12,237 nucleotides of DNA from DASQVO01 sp035640715 (GTDB taxonomy: Bacteria; Actinomycetota; Actinomycetes; Streptosporangiales; Streptosporangiaceae), in NCBI GenBank assembly GCA_035640715.1, contig DASQVO010000585.1, positions 1 through 12,237 of the forward strand, read 5' to 3'. The position numbers and the translations under genes are program-made. Below the pieces are notes generated by a model. The model did not search any database. It was given only the letters and a program-made list of their open reading frames with translations, and had not been told where the DNA came from. Position 1 is the stretch's first letter. Each line of letters opens with the position of its first letter. Shown one piece after another: positions 1 through 6,740 of the stretch.

Positions 1-1
1 C

Positions 2-136
2 CTGCCGGTCACGCGCTGCCGGATCTGCCGGCGCACCGTCGCTCACCGGCCCGGCCAGGCGAGCGCTGCCCTGACCGAGCACTACCGCCGGACGCATCCC
101 GAAGCGCTCGATACATCTTCCAAGCCACGTATCTAA
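2..136 (+). CDS. C-terminal fragment of a small zinc-finger-like protein (start lies before the window)
   Basis: Reading frame 2 is open from the left edge to a TAA at 134-136 and gives 44 residues. The visible part contains C6-x2-C9 and H27-x4-H32, a spacing that could bind one zinc ion as a C2H2-like finger, in an Arg-rich context (RCRICRRT ... HYRRTHPEAL). Short proteins with one such module occur in actinomycetes, but I do not recognise the family, so no function is assigned. The start is outside the window. Frame 1 is also open across this stretch, to a TGA at about 184, but shows no recognisable motif, so frame 2 is preferred only for its regular Cys/His pattern. Confidence that it is a gene is moderate. 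Confidence 0.45.
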   Translation: MPVTRCRICRRTVAHRPGQASAALTEHYRRTHPEALDTSSKPRI

Positions 137-340
137 GCGGCTGCCCTAGCGCGGGGATCCTTTTGCGCAGTCAGGCACGACTGTGACCGCGAACGGCAGC
201 CCGAAGACCGGTCGAGTACCGCCTGCACAAATTGTTCGCAAAGCTCAGCGTGGCGCCCGGAACCAACCTCGCGCGAATCATGGCCCAGACCGGCCTCGCC
301 GCCGTATTAGCTAAGGACGCCGCGGCAGTTGAGGTACAGT

Positions 341-368
341 TTGAAAGTCCTGCCGTCTCCGATAGAGG
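341..368 (+). promoter_or_regulatory. Possible sigma-70-type promoter for the ABC-F transcript
   Basis: TTGAAA at 341-346 (4 of 6 matches to TTGACA) lies 16 bases upstream of TAGAGG at 363-368. This is the best -35/-10 pair I could find ahead of the ABC-F gene. The -10 is weak at its last position. If used, it would start an mRNA near 375 with a leader of about 220 bases. Confidence 0.3.
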
Positions 369-405
369 TGGACGTTGCGCATCTGAGGTTCGCGATCATC
401 GCGCG

Positions 406-423
406 GTACGGCATTGGCCGTAC
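406..423 (+). other. Perfect 7-bp hairpin in the ABC-F leader
   Basis: GTACGGC (406-412), loop ATTG (413-416), GCCGTAC (417-423). The stem is perfect and is not followed by a T-run, so it is not an obvious intrinsic terminator. It lies about 30 bases inside the predicted leader RNA and could be part of a regulatory fold. Confidence 0.4.
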
Positions 424-471
424 GCCCGTCACGCTGCAGCTGGCTTCCCTGCCGCCCGTGACCCCGCGTGG

Positions 472-630
472 ATGCGACCTCGGTGCATGATCCGTCCTCA
501 CCCTCCGGAGGGCCGCACCCTTTCTCGGTCCGGTTGCCGCGTGGTGCTCGCATACGAAGCCCCCTATCCACTGCGCGTGCGACTGCGAGAATCATCATGG
601 CCACCCCCATCACGCCCAGCACCTGCCTGA
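472..630 (+). CDS. Possible leader peptide overlapping the ABC-F start (tentative)
   Basis: ATG at 472 opens a 52-codon frame ending with TGA at 628-630, overlapping the first 34 bases of the ABC-F gene in another frame. The peptide begins MRPRCM and later contains LRVRLRES. Arg-x-Arg stretches resemble the drug-dependent stalling motifs known from some erm leader peptides. No good Shine-Dalgarno is visible before the ATG. It may be chance in GC-rich DNA. It is listed because it overlaps the start of an ABC-F gene, where a regulatory peptide would make sense. Confidence 0.15.
   Translation: MRPRCMIRPHPPEGRTLSRSGCRVVLAYEAPYPLRVRLRESSWPPPSRPAPA
482..526 (+). terminator. Candidate attenuator stem with trailing pyrimidine run
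   Basis: GGTGC (482-486) pairs with GCACC (515-519). Between them lies the perfect palindrome CCCTCCGGAGGG (501-512). The fold is followed by CTTTCTC. This resembles a weak intrinsic terminator placed about 80 bases before the ABC-F start codon. The T-run is interrupted, so the call is tentative. Confidence 0.25.
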
Positions 631-2258
631 CCTGCTCTGCCCTGGCCTTCCAGTGGCCGGACGGCACGACCGTCTTCGACGGGCTCTCCCTCAGCATCGG
701 CCCGGGGCGCACCGGCCTCGTCGGCGCCAATGGCACCGGAAAGTCCACCCTGCTGCGGCTGGTGGCCGGCCAGCTGCGCCCCTCCCGGGGGTCGGTGACC
801 GTTGGGGGCAGCCTCGCCTACCTGCCGCAGAACATCACCCTCGACACGGCACTGCGCGTCGACCAGGCTCTGGGCATCGCCGGGCAGCGCACCGCGCTGC
901 GTGCCATCGAGGCCGGGGACGTGAGCGAGGAGCACTTCGACACGATCGGCGACGACTGGGACGTCGAAGAGCGGGCCCTGGCGACACTGGGCTCACTCGG
1001 ACTCGGCGACGTCGAACTGGATCGCACCGTGGGTCAGCTGTCCGGCGGGGAGACCGTTCTGCTGCGCCTGGCCGCGCTGCTGCTGGAGCGTCCCGACGTC
1101 CTGCTGCTCGACGAGCCGACCAACAACCTTGACCTGTTCGCGCGCCGTCGGCTCTATGCGGCCGTCGGCTCCTGGCGCTCCGGTGTGCTGGTCGTGATCA
1201 GCCACGACCGTAACCTGCTGGAGCGCGTGGACCGCATCGCCGAATTGCGATCCGGGTCGGTGAGCTGGTACGGGGGCGGCTGGTCCGCCTACGAGGAGGC
1301 TCTGGCTACCCAGCAGGAAGCGGCCGGGCGGATGCTGCGGGCCGCCGAGGCGGACGTGCGGCGGCAAAAGCGCGAACTGGAGGAGACCCAGATCAAGCTG
1401 GCCCGCCGCCAGCGGCACAGCAAGAAGATGGACGCCGAGCGGCGGGCCCCGAAAATCGTCGCCGGTGAACGCAAGCGGTCCGCGCAGGAATCGGCGGCCA
1501 AGCTCCGCGGCGTGCAGGAGGACCGTCTCAATGAGGCACGCGAGCGGCGCGAGGAGGCCGCGGACGCGATCCGCGACGACGCCGAGATCCGTGTGAGCCT
1601 TCCCCATACCGCCGTGCCCGCAGGCCGCACCGTCTTGCGCCTGCACGAGCTGCGCCTCCGGTTCGGCAAACTGCATGAAGGCAATCTCCATGTGCACGGG
1701 CCCGAACGCATCGCGCTGACCGGGCGCAACGGAGCCGGTAAGACTACGCTGCTGCGCACCCTCACCGGGGAGCTCGCACCGCTGTCCGGTGAGGCCAAGA
1801 CGTTCGTGCCACTGCGGTTCCTCCCGCAGCGCCTGGATGTGCTGGACGATGAGCTGAGCATCGCAGCGAACGTGGCCCGCATGGCTCCCGGTGTCACCGG
1901 CAACCACATCCGCTCCCAGCTCGCGCGGTTCCTGTTCAAAGGGGCACGCGCCGAACAGCTGGCGGGCACCCTGTCGGGCGGAGAACGCTTCAGGGCCGCC
2001 CTTGCGGCGACGATGCTCGCCGCACCGGCCCCGCAGCTGCTGATGCTGGACGAGCCGACCAACAACCTCGACATAGCCAGCATGCGGCAGCTGACGAGCG
2101 CGCTCGGCTCTTACCAGGGCGCGCTCCTGATCGCCAGCCACGACCTGCCCTTCCTCGAATCGGCCGGCATCACCCGCTGGCTGTTCCTCGCAGAAGAGCT
2201 CCAGGAGACCACCGCCGAAGAGGTCCGTGACCTGCTCGAAGCGTCAGAAGCCAGCTGA
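597..2258 (+). CDS. ABC-F family ATPase (ribosome-associated translation factor or antibiotic-resistance type)
   Basis: 553 residues with two ABC ATPase domains and no membrane segment, so it is a soluble ABC-F protein acting on ribosomes, not a transporter. Domain 1 has Walker A GANGTGKST (43-51), signature LSGGE (148-152), Walker B with DEPTNNLD (168-179) and switch His203. A charged, probably coiled-coil linker follows (about 230-335), rich in Arg, Lys and Glu. Domain 2 has Walker A GRNGAGKTT (376-384), LSGGE (459-463), a second DEPTNNLD (485-492) and SHD (514-516). All ATPase motifs are intact. The ATG at 597 is chosen because homologous N-termini begin shortly before the first strand (SALAFQWPDG). 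The same frame extends to a GTG at 468, but that part has no family character. The Shine-Dalgarno is weak (GAGAA at 587-591). ABC-F members either tune translation or displace ribosome-targeting antibiotics. The sequence alone does not separate these roles. Confidence 0.93.
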   Translation: MATPITPSTCLTCSALAFQWPDGTTVFDGLSLSIGPGRTGLVGANGTGKSTLLRLVAGQLRPSRGSVTVGGSLAYLPQNITLDTALRVDQALGIAGQRTALRAIEAGDVSEEHFDTIGDDWDVEERALATLGSLGLGDVELDRTVGQLSGGETVLLRLAALLLERPDVLLLDEPTNNLDLFARRRLYAAVGSWRSGVLVVISHDRNLLERVDRIAELRSGSVSWYGGGWSAYEEALATQQEAAGRMLRAAEADVRRQKRELEETQIKLARRQRHSKKMDAERRAPKIVAGERKRSAQESAAKLRGVQEDRLNEARERREEAADAIRDDAEIRVSLPHTAVPAGRTVLRLHELRLRFGKLHEGNLHVHGPERIALTGRNGAGKTTLLRTLTGELAPLSGEAKTFVPLRFLPQRLDVLDDELSIAANVARMAPGVTGNHIRSQLARFLFKGARAEQLAGTLSGGERFRAALAATMLAAPAPQLLMLDEPTNNLDIASMRQLTSALGSYQGALLIASHDLPFLESAGITRWLFLAEELQETTAEEVRDLLEASEAS

Positions 2259-2317
2259 GGGCCATGATCCCTTCTGTTCGTATCCCTTAATCCCACGTCA
2301 CCCGCGAGGAAGGCAGG

Positions 2318-3847
2318 TCATCGCTCAGCGAGCTGCGGCAGCCCTGGCACCGTCCGGCGGGCGGTCCCCGGGGGCTGTGTGGATTCCCAGGCGCGGGCCA
2401 GTGCCGATGCTGCTTCGCTCAGACGCCCGTGCGCCTGGCTGAATGCGATACGCACAAAGCCCTGGCTGGAGCCAGTCGCGCTGAGCAGCCGGCCCGGCAC
2501 GACCGCGACGCCGTGCCTGAGGGCAGCCTGAGCGAACGCACCGGCGTCAGCCTCTTCAGCCAGCCGCACCCACAGAGTCAGCCCGCCCGGCGGGACGGTC
2601 CATGTCCACCCGGGCAGGCAGGCGCGCAGGGCATCCTGCAGGCCGTCGCGTTGCAGCCGGAGGCGCCCGCAGCGCCACCGAACGATCTCCTCATGCTGGC
2701 CCGCCATCAGCGCGCCCACGATCGCCTGCTGATAAGGCGGGCTGCCGAGGTCCGCGGCCGCTTTGGCGGCGGCCAGCCGGCTGATCACGCCAGTGCCGGC
2801 GCGGACCCAGCCGATCCGCAGGCCACCCCAGTAGATCTTGGACAGCGAGCCGACCGTGATCATGTTCGGCTGCTGCGGCGACGATGCTGCCAGCGATGGG
2901 GGCGGCCCGGCGCCAGGCTCGGGGTCGAGCGTGAGGTCGGCAAGCGTCGTGTCCTCGATGAACAGGGTGTCGGGATGCGCGGCGGCGATATCGGCGACCC
3001 GCTGACGGTCCGACCGCGGCATCACCCGGCCGGTGGGGTTGTGGTGGGTGGGGGTCAGGTAGACCAGCGCCGGCCGGTGGGTGCGAATCGCCTGCTCCAG
3101 GTGGTCCGGGTCCAGCCCGTCGCTAGCCGGAACCCCCACCATGCGGGCACCGGCCCGCTGTAGCGCGTCCAGCATCCCTGGGAACGTAGGGTCTTCGACG
3201 ACGACTGGCTGCCCCGGCAGCACCTCGCACCTGATCAGCAGGTCGAGCGCCTGCTGGGCGCCGGTGGTGACCGCGACCTGTTCCGCGTTCGTGAGCAGCC
3301 CATGGCGGGCCGTCAGGTGATCGGCAATCACGGCACGCAGGACCGGCAGCCCGTACGGATAGTAGCCGGGGGAACTGGTCACCTCTCGGCGCGCGTCCGC
3401 GCCGAGGACGGCAGCCGGATTATCGAGCGCGGCTGCTACCTGTGGCGGGCAGTCCACCGCGGCCAGCGTCAGGTCGACGTCCACGGCTGAAGATTCCAGC
3501 AGCCCCGCGAAAAACCCGTTGGCGCGGTGCACGGCCGCCGGGGTGGTCCGGTGCGGGACGATGCGGGTCCCGGCGCCCTGGCGGCTCTGCGCCATCCCCT
3601 CGTCGCGCAGCAACTGATATGCGGCCGCAACGGTATTGCGGCTGACCGACAGGGCGTCCGCCAGCTCACGTTCTGGCGGCAGCCGGAGGCCGGGCGGCAG
3701 CTCGCCGGTGTCGGCAAGCCGGGCGATCCGCATCGCCAGCAGCCGGTAAAGCGGCCCTTCGGACGCTGACCAACGCCCGAGCAGATCGGCCAGCTCGGGA
3801 CCGCCGATCCGTGAAATGGCCAGAGTACGGCGAATTGGCACTGTCAT
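2318..3847 (-). CDS. MocR-type GntR regulator with aminotransferase-like PLP domain
   Basis: 509 residues from the ATG at 3847. Residues about 31-100 form a GntR winged helix-turn-helix (GPLYRLLAMRIARL, then LPPERELADALSVSRNTV). The rest is a fold-type I aminotransferase domain with NPTG at 270-273 and the PLP-binding Lys337 in GSLSK, followed by the GGLRIGW motif. MocR proteins are DNA-binding regulators that use PLP or its aldimine as effector, for example PdxR, GabR and TauR. The effector here is not predictable. The frame continues upstream to 3970, but those extra 41 residues are not family-like, and a perfect inverted repeat covers this ATG, as expected for an autoregulated promoter. 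A GTG at 3895 is an alternative start. No pdxST, gab or tau genes are nearby. The divergent neighbour is a small membrane-peptide gene. It converges on the ABC-F gene with a 59-base gap. Confidence 0.93.
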   Translation of the reverse strand: MTVPIRRTLAISRIGGPELADLLGRWSASEGPLYRLLAMRIARLADTGELPPGLRLPPERELADALSVSRNTVAAAYQLLRDEGMAQSRQGAGTRIVPHRTTPAAVHRANGFFAGLLESSAVDVDLTLAAVDCPPQVAAALDNPAAVLGADARREVTSSPGYYPYGLPVLRAVIADHLTARHGLLTNAEQVAVTTGAQQALDLLIRCEVLPGQPVVVEDPTFPGMLDALQRAGARMVGVPASDGLDPDHLEQAIRTHRPALVYLTPTHHNPTGRVMPRSDRQRVADIAAAHPDTLFIEDTTLADLTLDPEPGAGPPPSLAASSPQQPNMITVGSLSKIYWGGLRIGWVRAGTGVISRLAAAKAAADLGSPPYQQAIVGALMAGQHEEIVRWRCGRLRLQRDGLQDALRACLPGWTWTVPPGGLTLWVRLAEEADAGAFAQAALRHGVAVVPGRLLSATGSSQGFVRIAFSQAHGRLSEAASALARAWESTQPPGTARRTVPGLPQLAER

Positions 3848-3859
3848 AACAGTGCCAAT
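3834..3859 (-). promoter_or_regulatory. Perfect 11+11 bp inverted repeat, probable MocR operator
   Basis: ATTGGCACTGT (3834-3844), spacer CATA (3845-3848), ACAGTGCCAAT (3849-3859), a perfect dyad. It straddles the ATG of the MocR gene (3845-3847 on the plus strand). On the minus strand TTGCCG (3881-3886) followed 17 bases later by CACGAT is a weak promoter match that would start transcription inside the dyad. A repressor bound here would block its own transcript. MocR regulators commonly bind inverted or direct repeats near their own promoter. Confidence 0.65.
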
Positions 3860-4004
3860 CGTGTCATGGTGACCGATGTCCGGCAACGCAGGCACTATGG
3901 TCCCCGCCTGTACGGCGCGCCGCGTGAGACGCGCCAGGCAAGAGCGAGGGGCAGGTTCTGCCGGCGGCAATGGTCAGGCAAGAAGGTGCACCGGCTATCC
4001 GGCT

Positions 4005-4017
4005 GGAGGAGAGGAGG
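4005..4017 (+). promoter_or_regulatory. Strong Shine-Dalgarno for the 50-residue membrane peptide
   Basis: GGAGGAGAGGAGG, two overlapping anti-SD matches ending 4 bases before the GTG at 4022. This is the purest SD in the window and is the main reason for calling the short gene downstream. Confidence 0.6.
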
Positions 4018-4021
4018 CTAG

Positions 4022-4174
4022 GTGATCGCCCTCATGGCCAGCCTGATGGCCACGGCATCGGTCATTGCTGTGGCAACAGCCCTTGCCATCGCGGGATTCC
4101 GGGCCGGTGACCGTCCCGGGGATGCCACGGTAACGGCCGTACTGCGCAATACAGCCAACCGGCTAGTCATGTAG
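4022..4174 (+). CDS. Small single-span membrane peptide, 50 residues, unknown function
   Basis: GTG at 4022 to TAG at 4172-4174. The product begins VIALMASLMATASVIAVATA and is hydrophobic through about residue 25, then becomes polar (RAGDRPGDATVTAVLRNTAN). That fits one transmembrane helix, or an uncleaved signal anchor, followed by a short soluble tail. No AxA-like cleavage site stands out. The very strong SD supports translation. The gene is divergent from the MocR gene, with 174 bases between the two starts, and its last 8 bases overlap the end of the HxlR gene on the other strand. It has no recognisable family. Divergent placement makes it a plausible target of the MocR regulator, which is inference only. 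Confidence 0.5.
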   Translation: MIALMASLMATASVIAVATALAIAGFRAGDRPGDATVTAVLRNTANRLVM

Positions 4175-4889
4175 CGAACCGCCGAGAATGATGCGCGAGG
4201 TTTCCTGCTGCTGCGGCTGGTGCCGGGAACGTGTTATCCGGTGGGGGAGTGTGCCGTGGCCTGGTGGCGCGTAATGCGTCCACCAGGCTGGAGCCCTGGA
4301 CCTTGAGGTGCCCGCCGGCGAGCGCCTCGGCGAGGGTGATCTGCGCACCGACAAGGTCGACCATGGTTTCGGTGCTGAGGGTCAGCACGACGCCAGGCTC
4401 GGCCGGGCCCTCGTAGGCCGGCACCGGCTCGCCGGGGCCAAGCTGCAGGTACCAGCGTGCGCCGTCCACCCGTACCTCGATGATCCCTTCGTGCCCGGGA
4501 AAGGCCTGCCGCAGCAGCCGGGCGATCGGGAGCGCGAGCCAGTGGCTGCGCACGGCGTCGGTCGGCTCCCTGCCGTCCAGAAGCTCAGTCCCCCAGCCGG
4601 CCAGCGCGTGGAGGATGGGCAGCAGGTCACGTCCGCGGGGAGTGAGCTCGTAGACCCAGGCAGGGGCGGGCGGGCCGGTCCGGTGACGCTCGAGCAGGCC
4701 GTCTGCTTCCATCTCCTTCAGCCGGGTCGCCAGTATGTCCGTGCTGATTCCGGGCAGGTCGGCGTGCAGTTCGGTATAGCGCCGCGGGCCCGCCAGCAGC
4801 TCGCGGATGATCAGCAGCGTCCAGCGCTCGCCGAGGACATCCAGTGAGCGGGCGATGGCGCAGTAGTGCGCGTAGCTGCGGCGGGGCAT
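4167..4889 (-). CDS. HxlR-family transcriptional regulator with SCP2-like C-terminal domain
   Basis: 240 residues. Residues about 10-95 match the HxlR winged helix: CAIARSLDVLGERWTLLIIREL, then RRYTELHADLPGIST and LKEMEADGLLERH. The single conserved Cys10 is where HxlR-type sensors often carry a redox- or electrophile-sensitive Cys. Residues about 115-210 look like an SCP2/sterol-carrier-like fold (WYLQLGPGEP ... LTLSTETMVDLV ... ALAGGHLKVQGS), a combination common in actinobacterial HxlR proteins, suggesting a hydrophobic ligand. The tail after 210 is Pro/Ala-rich. The -10 TATGCT ends 6 bases before the ATG, so the mRNA may be leaderless. It is divergent from the alanine aminotransferase gene, across 100 bases containing two dyads. 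It probably regulates itself and that gene. Confidence 0.9.
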   Translation of the reverse strand: MPRRSYAHYCAIARSLDVLGERWTLLIIRELLAGPRRYTELHADLPGISTDILATRLKEMEADGLLERHRTGPPAPAWVYELTPRGRDLLPILHALAGWGTELLDGREPTDAVRSHWLALPIARLLRQAFPGHEGIIEVRVDGARWYLQLGPGEPVPAYEGPAEPGVVLTLSTETMVDLVGAQITLAEALAGGHLKVQGSSLVDALRATRPRHTPPPDNTFPAPAAAAGNLAHHSRRFAT

Positions 4890-4895
4890 GCGCCC

Positions 4896-4923
4896 AGCAT
4901 AAGACAGATATTGGAAATGCCAA
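4896..4923 (-). promoter_or_regulatory. Promoter of the HxlR gene
   Basis: On the minus strand, -35 TTGGCA (4918-4923) and -10 TATGCT (4896-4901) are separated by 16 bases. The -10 ends 6 bases before the ATG at 4889, so transcription would start at or next to the start codon. The upstream dyad (4911-4923) covers the -35, which fits autorepression. Confidence 0.55.
4911..4923. promoter_or_regulatory. Dyad 1 of the hxlR/aminotransferase control region
   Basis: TTGG-AAATG-CCAA, a 4-bp perfect dyad with a 5-base centre. It differs from dyad 2 by one base in the shared 13-base core. Centre at 4917. Confidence 0.6.
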
Positions 4924-4929
4924 GTAGGA

Positions 4930-4946
4930 ACTTGGAAATACCAAGT
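4930..4946. promoter_or_regulatory. Dyad 2 of the hxlR/aminotransferase control region
   Basis: ACTTGG-AAATA-CCAAGT, a perfect 6-bp dyad with a 5-base centre at 4938, 21 bp (two helical turns) from dyad 1. It abuts a TACAGT hexamer (4946-4951) that could be the -10 of the aminotransferase promoter. No good -35 is visible, so a regulator could control or assist this promoter. Confidence 0.6.
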
Positions 4947-4989
4947 ACAGTGTCCGCATCGGGCAGGTCTGAGCGGCGAAGGGCGTGAG

Positions 4990-6198
4990 ATGGAGTTCAG
5001 GCAGGCGAGCAGGCTGAACGGGGTCTGTTACGAGATCCGCGGACCGGTGATCGAGCAGGCCAACGCGCTGGAAGCGGCAGGGCATAGTGTGCTGCGCCTC
5101 AACATCGGCAACCCGGCGGCGTTCGGGTTCCAGGCCCCGGAGGCGGTCCTGCGGGACATGGCCCGGTACCTGCCGGCCGCGCACGGCTACAGCGACGCCC
5201 GCGGCATCCTGCCCGCCCGCCAGGCCGTGGCGGATTACTACACCCGGCGGCTTCCAGGCCCGGTCGGCGTGGACGACGTCTACCTCGGCAACGGCGTCTC
5301 CGAACTGGCCGCCATGGCCATCCAGGCCCTGGTGGACCCAGGCGATGAGGTCCTGCTCCCGAGCCCGGACTATCCGCTGTGGACCGCGGTGACCCGGCTG
5401 GCCGGCGGCACACCGGTGCATTACACCTGTGACGAGACGGCGGGCTGGCTGCCGGCCCTCGATGACATCGAGGCCAGGATCACCGACCGGGCCAGGGCCA
5501 TCGTGGTGATCAACCCGAACAACCCGACCGGCGCGGTGTACCCGCCCGACGTGCTCAGCGGCATCGCCGATCTCGCCCGCCGCCACAACCTGATGATTCT
5601 GGCCGATGAGATTTACGACAAGATCCTCTACGACGGGGCCGTCCACCAACACATTGCAGCCGCGGCGCCCGACGTGCTGTGCCTGACCTTCGGCGGCCTG
5701 TCCAAGAGCCACCGGGTGGCGGGCTTCCGCGCCGGGTGGCTGGTGGTGTCCGGCCCCCGCCAGCACGCCCGCGACTACCTGGAGGGCCTGACCATGCTGG
5801 CCGGCATGCGGCTGTGCCCCAGCGTCCCAGCCCAGCACGCCATCCCCGCCGCGCTCGCCGACGACAGCCTGGACAAGCTGCTGCTGCCCGGCGGCCGGCT
5901 GGCCGAGCAGCGGAACCGGGCCTGGCAGGCCCTCAACGAGATCCCCGGCGTCACCTGCGTCCGGCCGCAGGGCGCCATCTATGCGTTCCCCCGCATCGAT
6001 CCCGCCGTCCACCCCATCCACGACGACGAGAAGCTCGTGCTCGACCTCCTCCTCCAGGAGAAGATCCACATCGTCCAGGGCACCGGCTTCAACTGGCCCC
6101 GGCCCGACCACCTCCGCATCGTCACCCTCCCGCCCCCCGACGAACTCGAAGCCGCCATCCGGCGCATCGGCCGTTTCCTCGACAGCTACCGGCAGTAG
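4990..6198 (+). CDS. alaA: Alanine aminotransferase, AlaA-type (class I/II PLP enzyme)
   Basis: 402 residues. It closely follows the E. coli AlaA (YfbQ) pattern from end to end: VCYEIRGPV near 12-20, LNIGNPAAFGF (37-47), NGVSEL (101-106), NPNNPTGAVY (175-184), ADEIYDKILYD (205-215), the PLP lysine Lys239 in GLSKSHRVAGFRAGW, GGRLAEQRNRAW (301-312) and the carboxylate-binding Arg376 in LRIVTL. AlaA makes alanine from pyruvate using glutamate. Mycobacterial homologues are annotated aspC, so exact amino-acid preference is not certain. Start ATG at 4990 with GAAGGG (4978-4983) as SD. A possible -10 TACAGT lies at 4946-4951. It is divergent from the HxlR regulator and converges on the GNAT gene with a 22-base gap. 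All catalytic residues are intact. Confidence 0.93.
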   Translation: MEFRQASRLNGVCYEIRGPVIEQANALEAAGHSVLRLNIGNPAAFGFQAPEAVLRDMARYLPAAHGYSDARGILPARQAVADYYTRRLPGPVGVDDVYLGNGVSELAAMAIQALVDPGDEVLLPSPDYPLWTAVTRLAGGTPVHYTCDETAGWLPALDDIEARITDRARAIVVINPNNPTGAVYPPDVLSGIADLARRHNLMILADEIYDKILYDGAVHQHIAAAAPDVLCLTFGGLSKSHRVAGFRAGWLVVSGPRQHARDYLEGLTMLAGMRLCPSVPAQHAIPAALADDSLDKLLLPGGRLAEQRNRAWQALNEIPGVTCVRPQGAIYAFPRIDPAVHPIHDDEKLVLDLLLQEKIHIVQGTGFNWPRPDHLRIVTLPPPDELEAAIRRIGRFLDSYRQ

Positions 6199-6220
6199 CC
6201 GAACCTGTGGATCAAGATCT

Positions 6221-6676
6221 TTAGAGCATTCTTGTCATGAATACGCTGTGGGGGTCGGGCTGGTAATCGGCAAATGGCTCGCAGTATTCGAATCCGAACT
6301 TCTCATACAGCTTCCTGGCGGGCAGGAAGAACCCGGCTGAGCCGGTCTCGAGACTGAGCCGGGTGAATCCCATGCGTTTGGCCTCGGTGATGATGTGCTC
6401 TAGCAGCAAGGATGCGACCCCGCTCCGTTTGCGCGCCGATGTGGTGCGCATCGACTTCACCTCAGCGTGGCTCGTGTCCAGCCTCTTGATCGCACCGCAA
6501 CCGACCAGGGTGTCACCGTCGATGACCGACCAGAACGTGATCCCGGGTTTGCGGAGACCGTCGAGATCGAGAGCATGCTTGCTTTCCAGGGGCGTGATAG
6601 ACCGCATCTCCTGGACGTGCTCCTCGAGGAACCTGGCGATCTGCGGGCCTGAAAGGTCATCTACCGCGATCTTCAC
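6221..6676 (-). CDS. GNAT-family N-acetyltransferase
   Basis: 151 residues, GTG start at 6676, TAA stop. It transfers an acetyl group from acetyl-CoA to an unidentified amine. The acetyl-CoA-binding motif A is around 72-90 (EVKSMRTTSARKRSGVASLLL), with SGVAS taking the pyrophosphate-loop position. The C-terminal part has the usual LETGSAGFFLPARKLYEKFGFEYCEPF (109-135), typical of the YsnE-like subgroup. The SD is weak. Base use differs from its neighbours: 6241-6300 has 33 G/C of 60, while 6001-6060 in the aminotransferase gene has 41 of 60. It also uses TAA, rare in such genomes. It lies 64 bases downstream of the hydrolase gene on the same strand, so co-transcription is possible. Substrate unknown. 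Confidence 0.88.
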   Translation of the reverse strand: MKIAVDDLSGPQIARFLEEHVQEMRSITPLESKHALDLDGLRKPGITFWSVIDGDTLVGCGAIKRLDTSHAEVKSMRTTSARKRSGVASLLLEHIITEAKRMGFTRLSLETGSAGFFLPARKLYEKFGFEYCEPFADYQPDPHSVFMTRML

Positions 6677-6740
6677 TGTGCTCGCATTCGTGGGGCGTGA
6701 GATGGTTCTGGTGCCATGCCAGCGTAGACAGCCGTGCCGG

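Larger units (their letters stand above)
137..596. other. Gene-poor leader region ahead of the ABC-F gene
   Basis: About 460 bases with no convincing gene. Open frames here have no homology-like content that I recognise. The stretch holds a possible promoter (341-368), a clean hairpin (406-423), a second larger fold (482-519) followed by a short pyrimidine run, and a small frame (472-630) that overlaps the ABC-F start. A long untranslated leader of about 200 bases before an ABC-F gene is suggestive of translational or transcriptional attenuation, which is known for several antibiotic-resistance ABC-F genes. Confidence 0.5.

Noticed and set aside
468..596. Upstream extension of the ABC-F gene to GTG 468
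   Set aside because: The 43 extra residues are Pro/Ser/Arg-rich without family similarity; the ATG at 597 begins at the normal N-terminus of ABC-F proteins.
2259..2317. Terminator between the ABC-F and MocR genes
   Set aside because: Only a short 4-bp stem (GCTC-AGC-GAGC) was found, and it lies in the MocR coding end; no convincing terminator.
3848..3970. Longer form of the MocR gene starting at 3970
   Set aside because: The extra residues have no GntR character, and a perfect operator-like repeat overlaps the downstream ATG. A GTG at 3895 was also considered but not preferred.
4627..6111. 494-codon open frame on the minus strand across the aminotransferase gene
   Set aside because: It is antisense to a clear AlaA gene and overlaps the HxlR start. 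Its composition is low-complexity (Gly/Asp/Val/His-rich), as expected for a GC-rich shadow frame.
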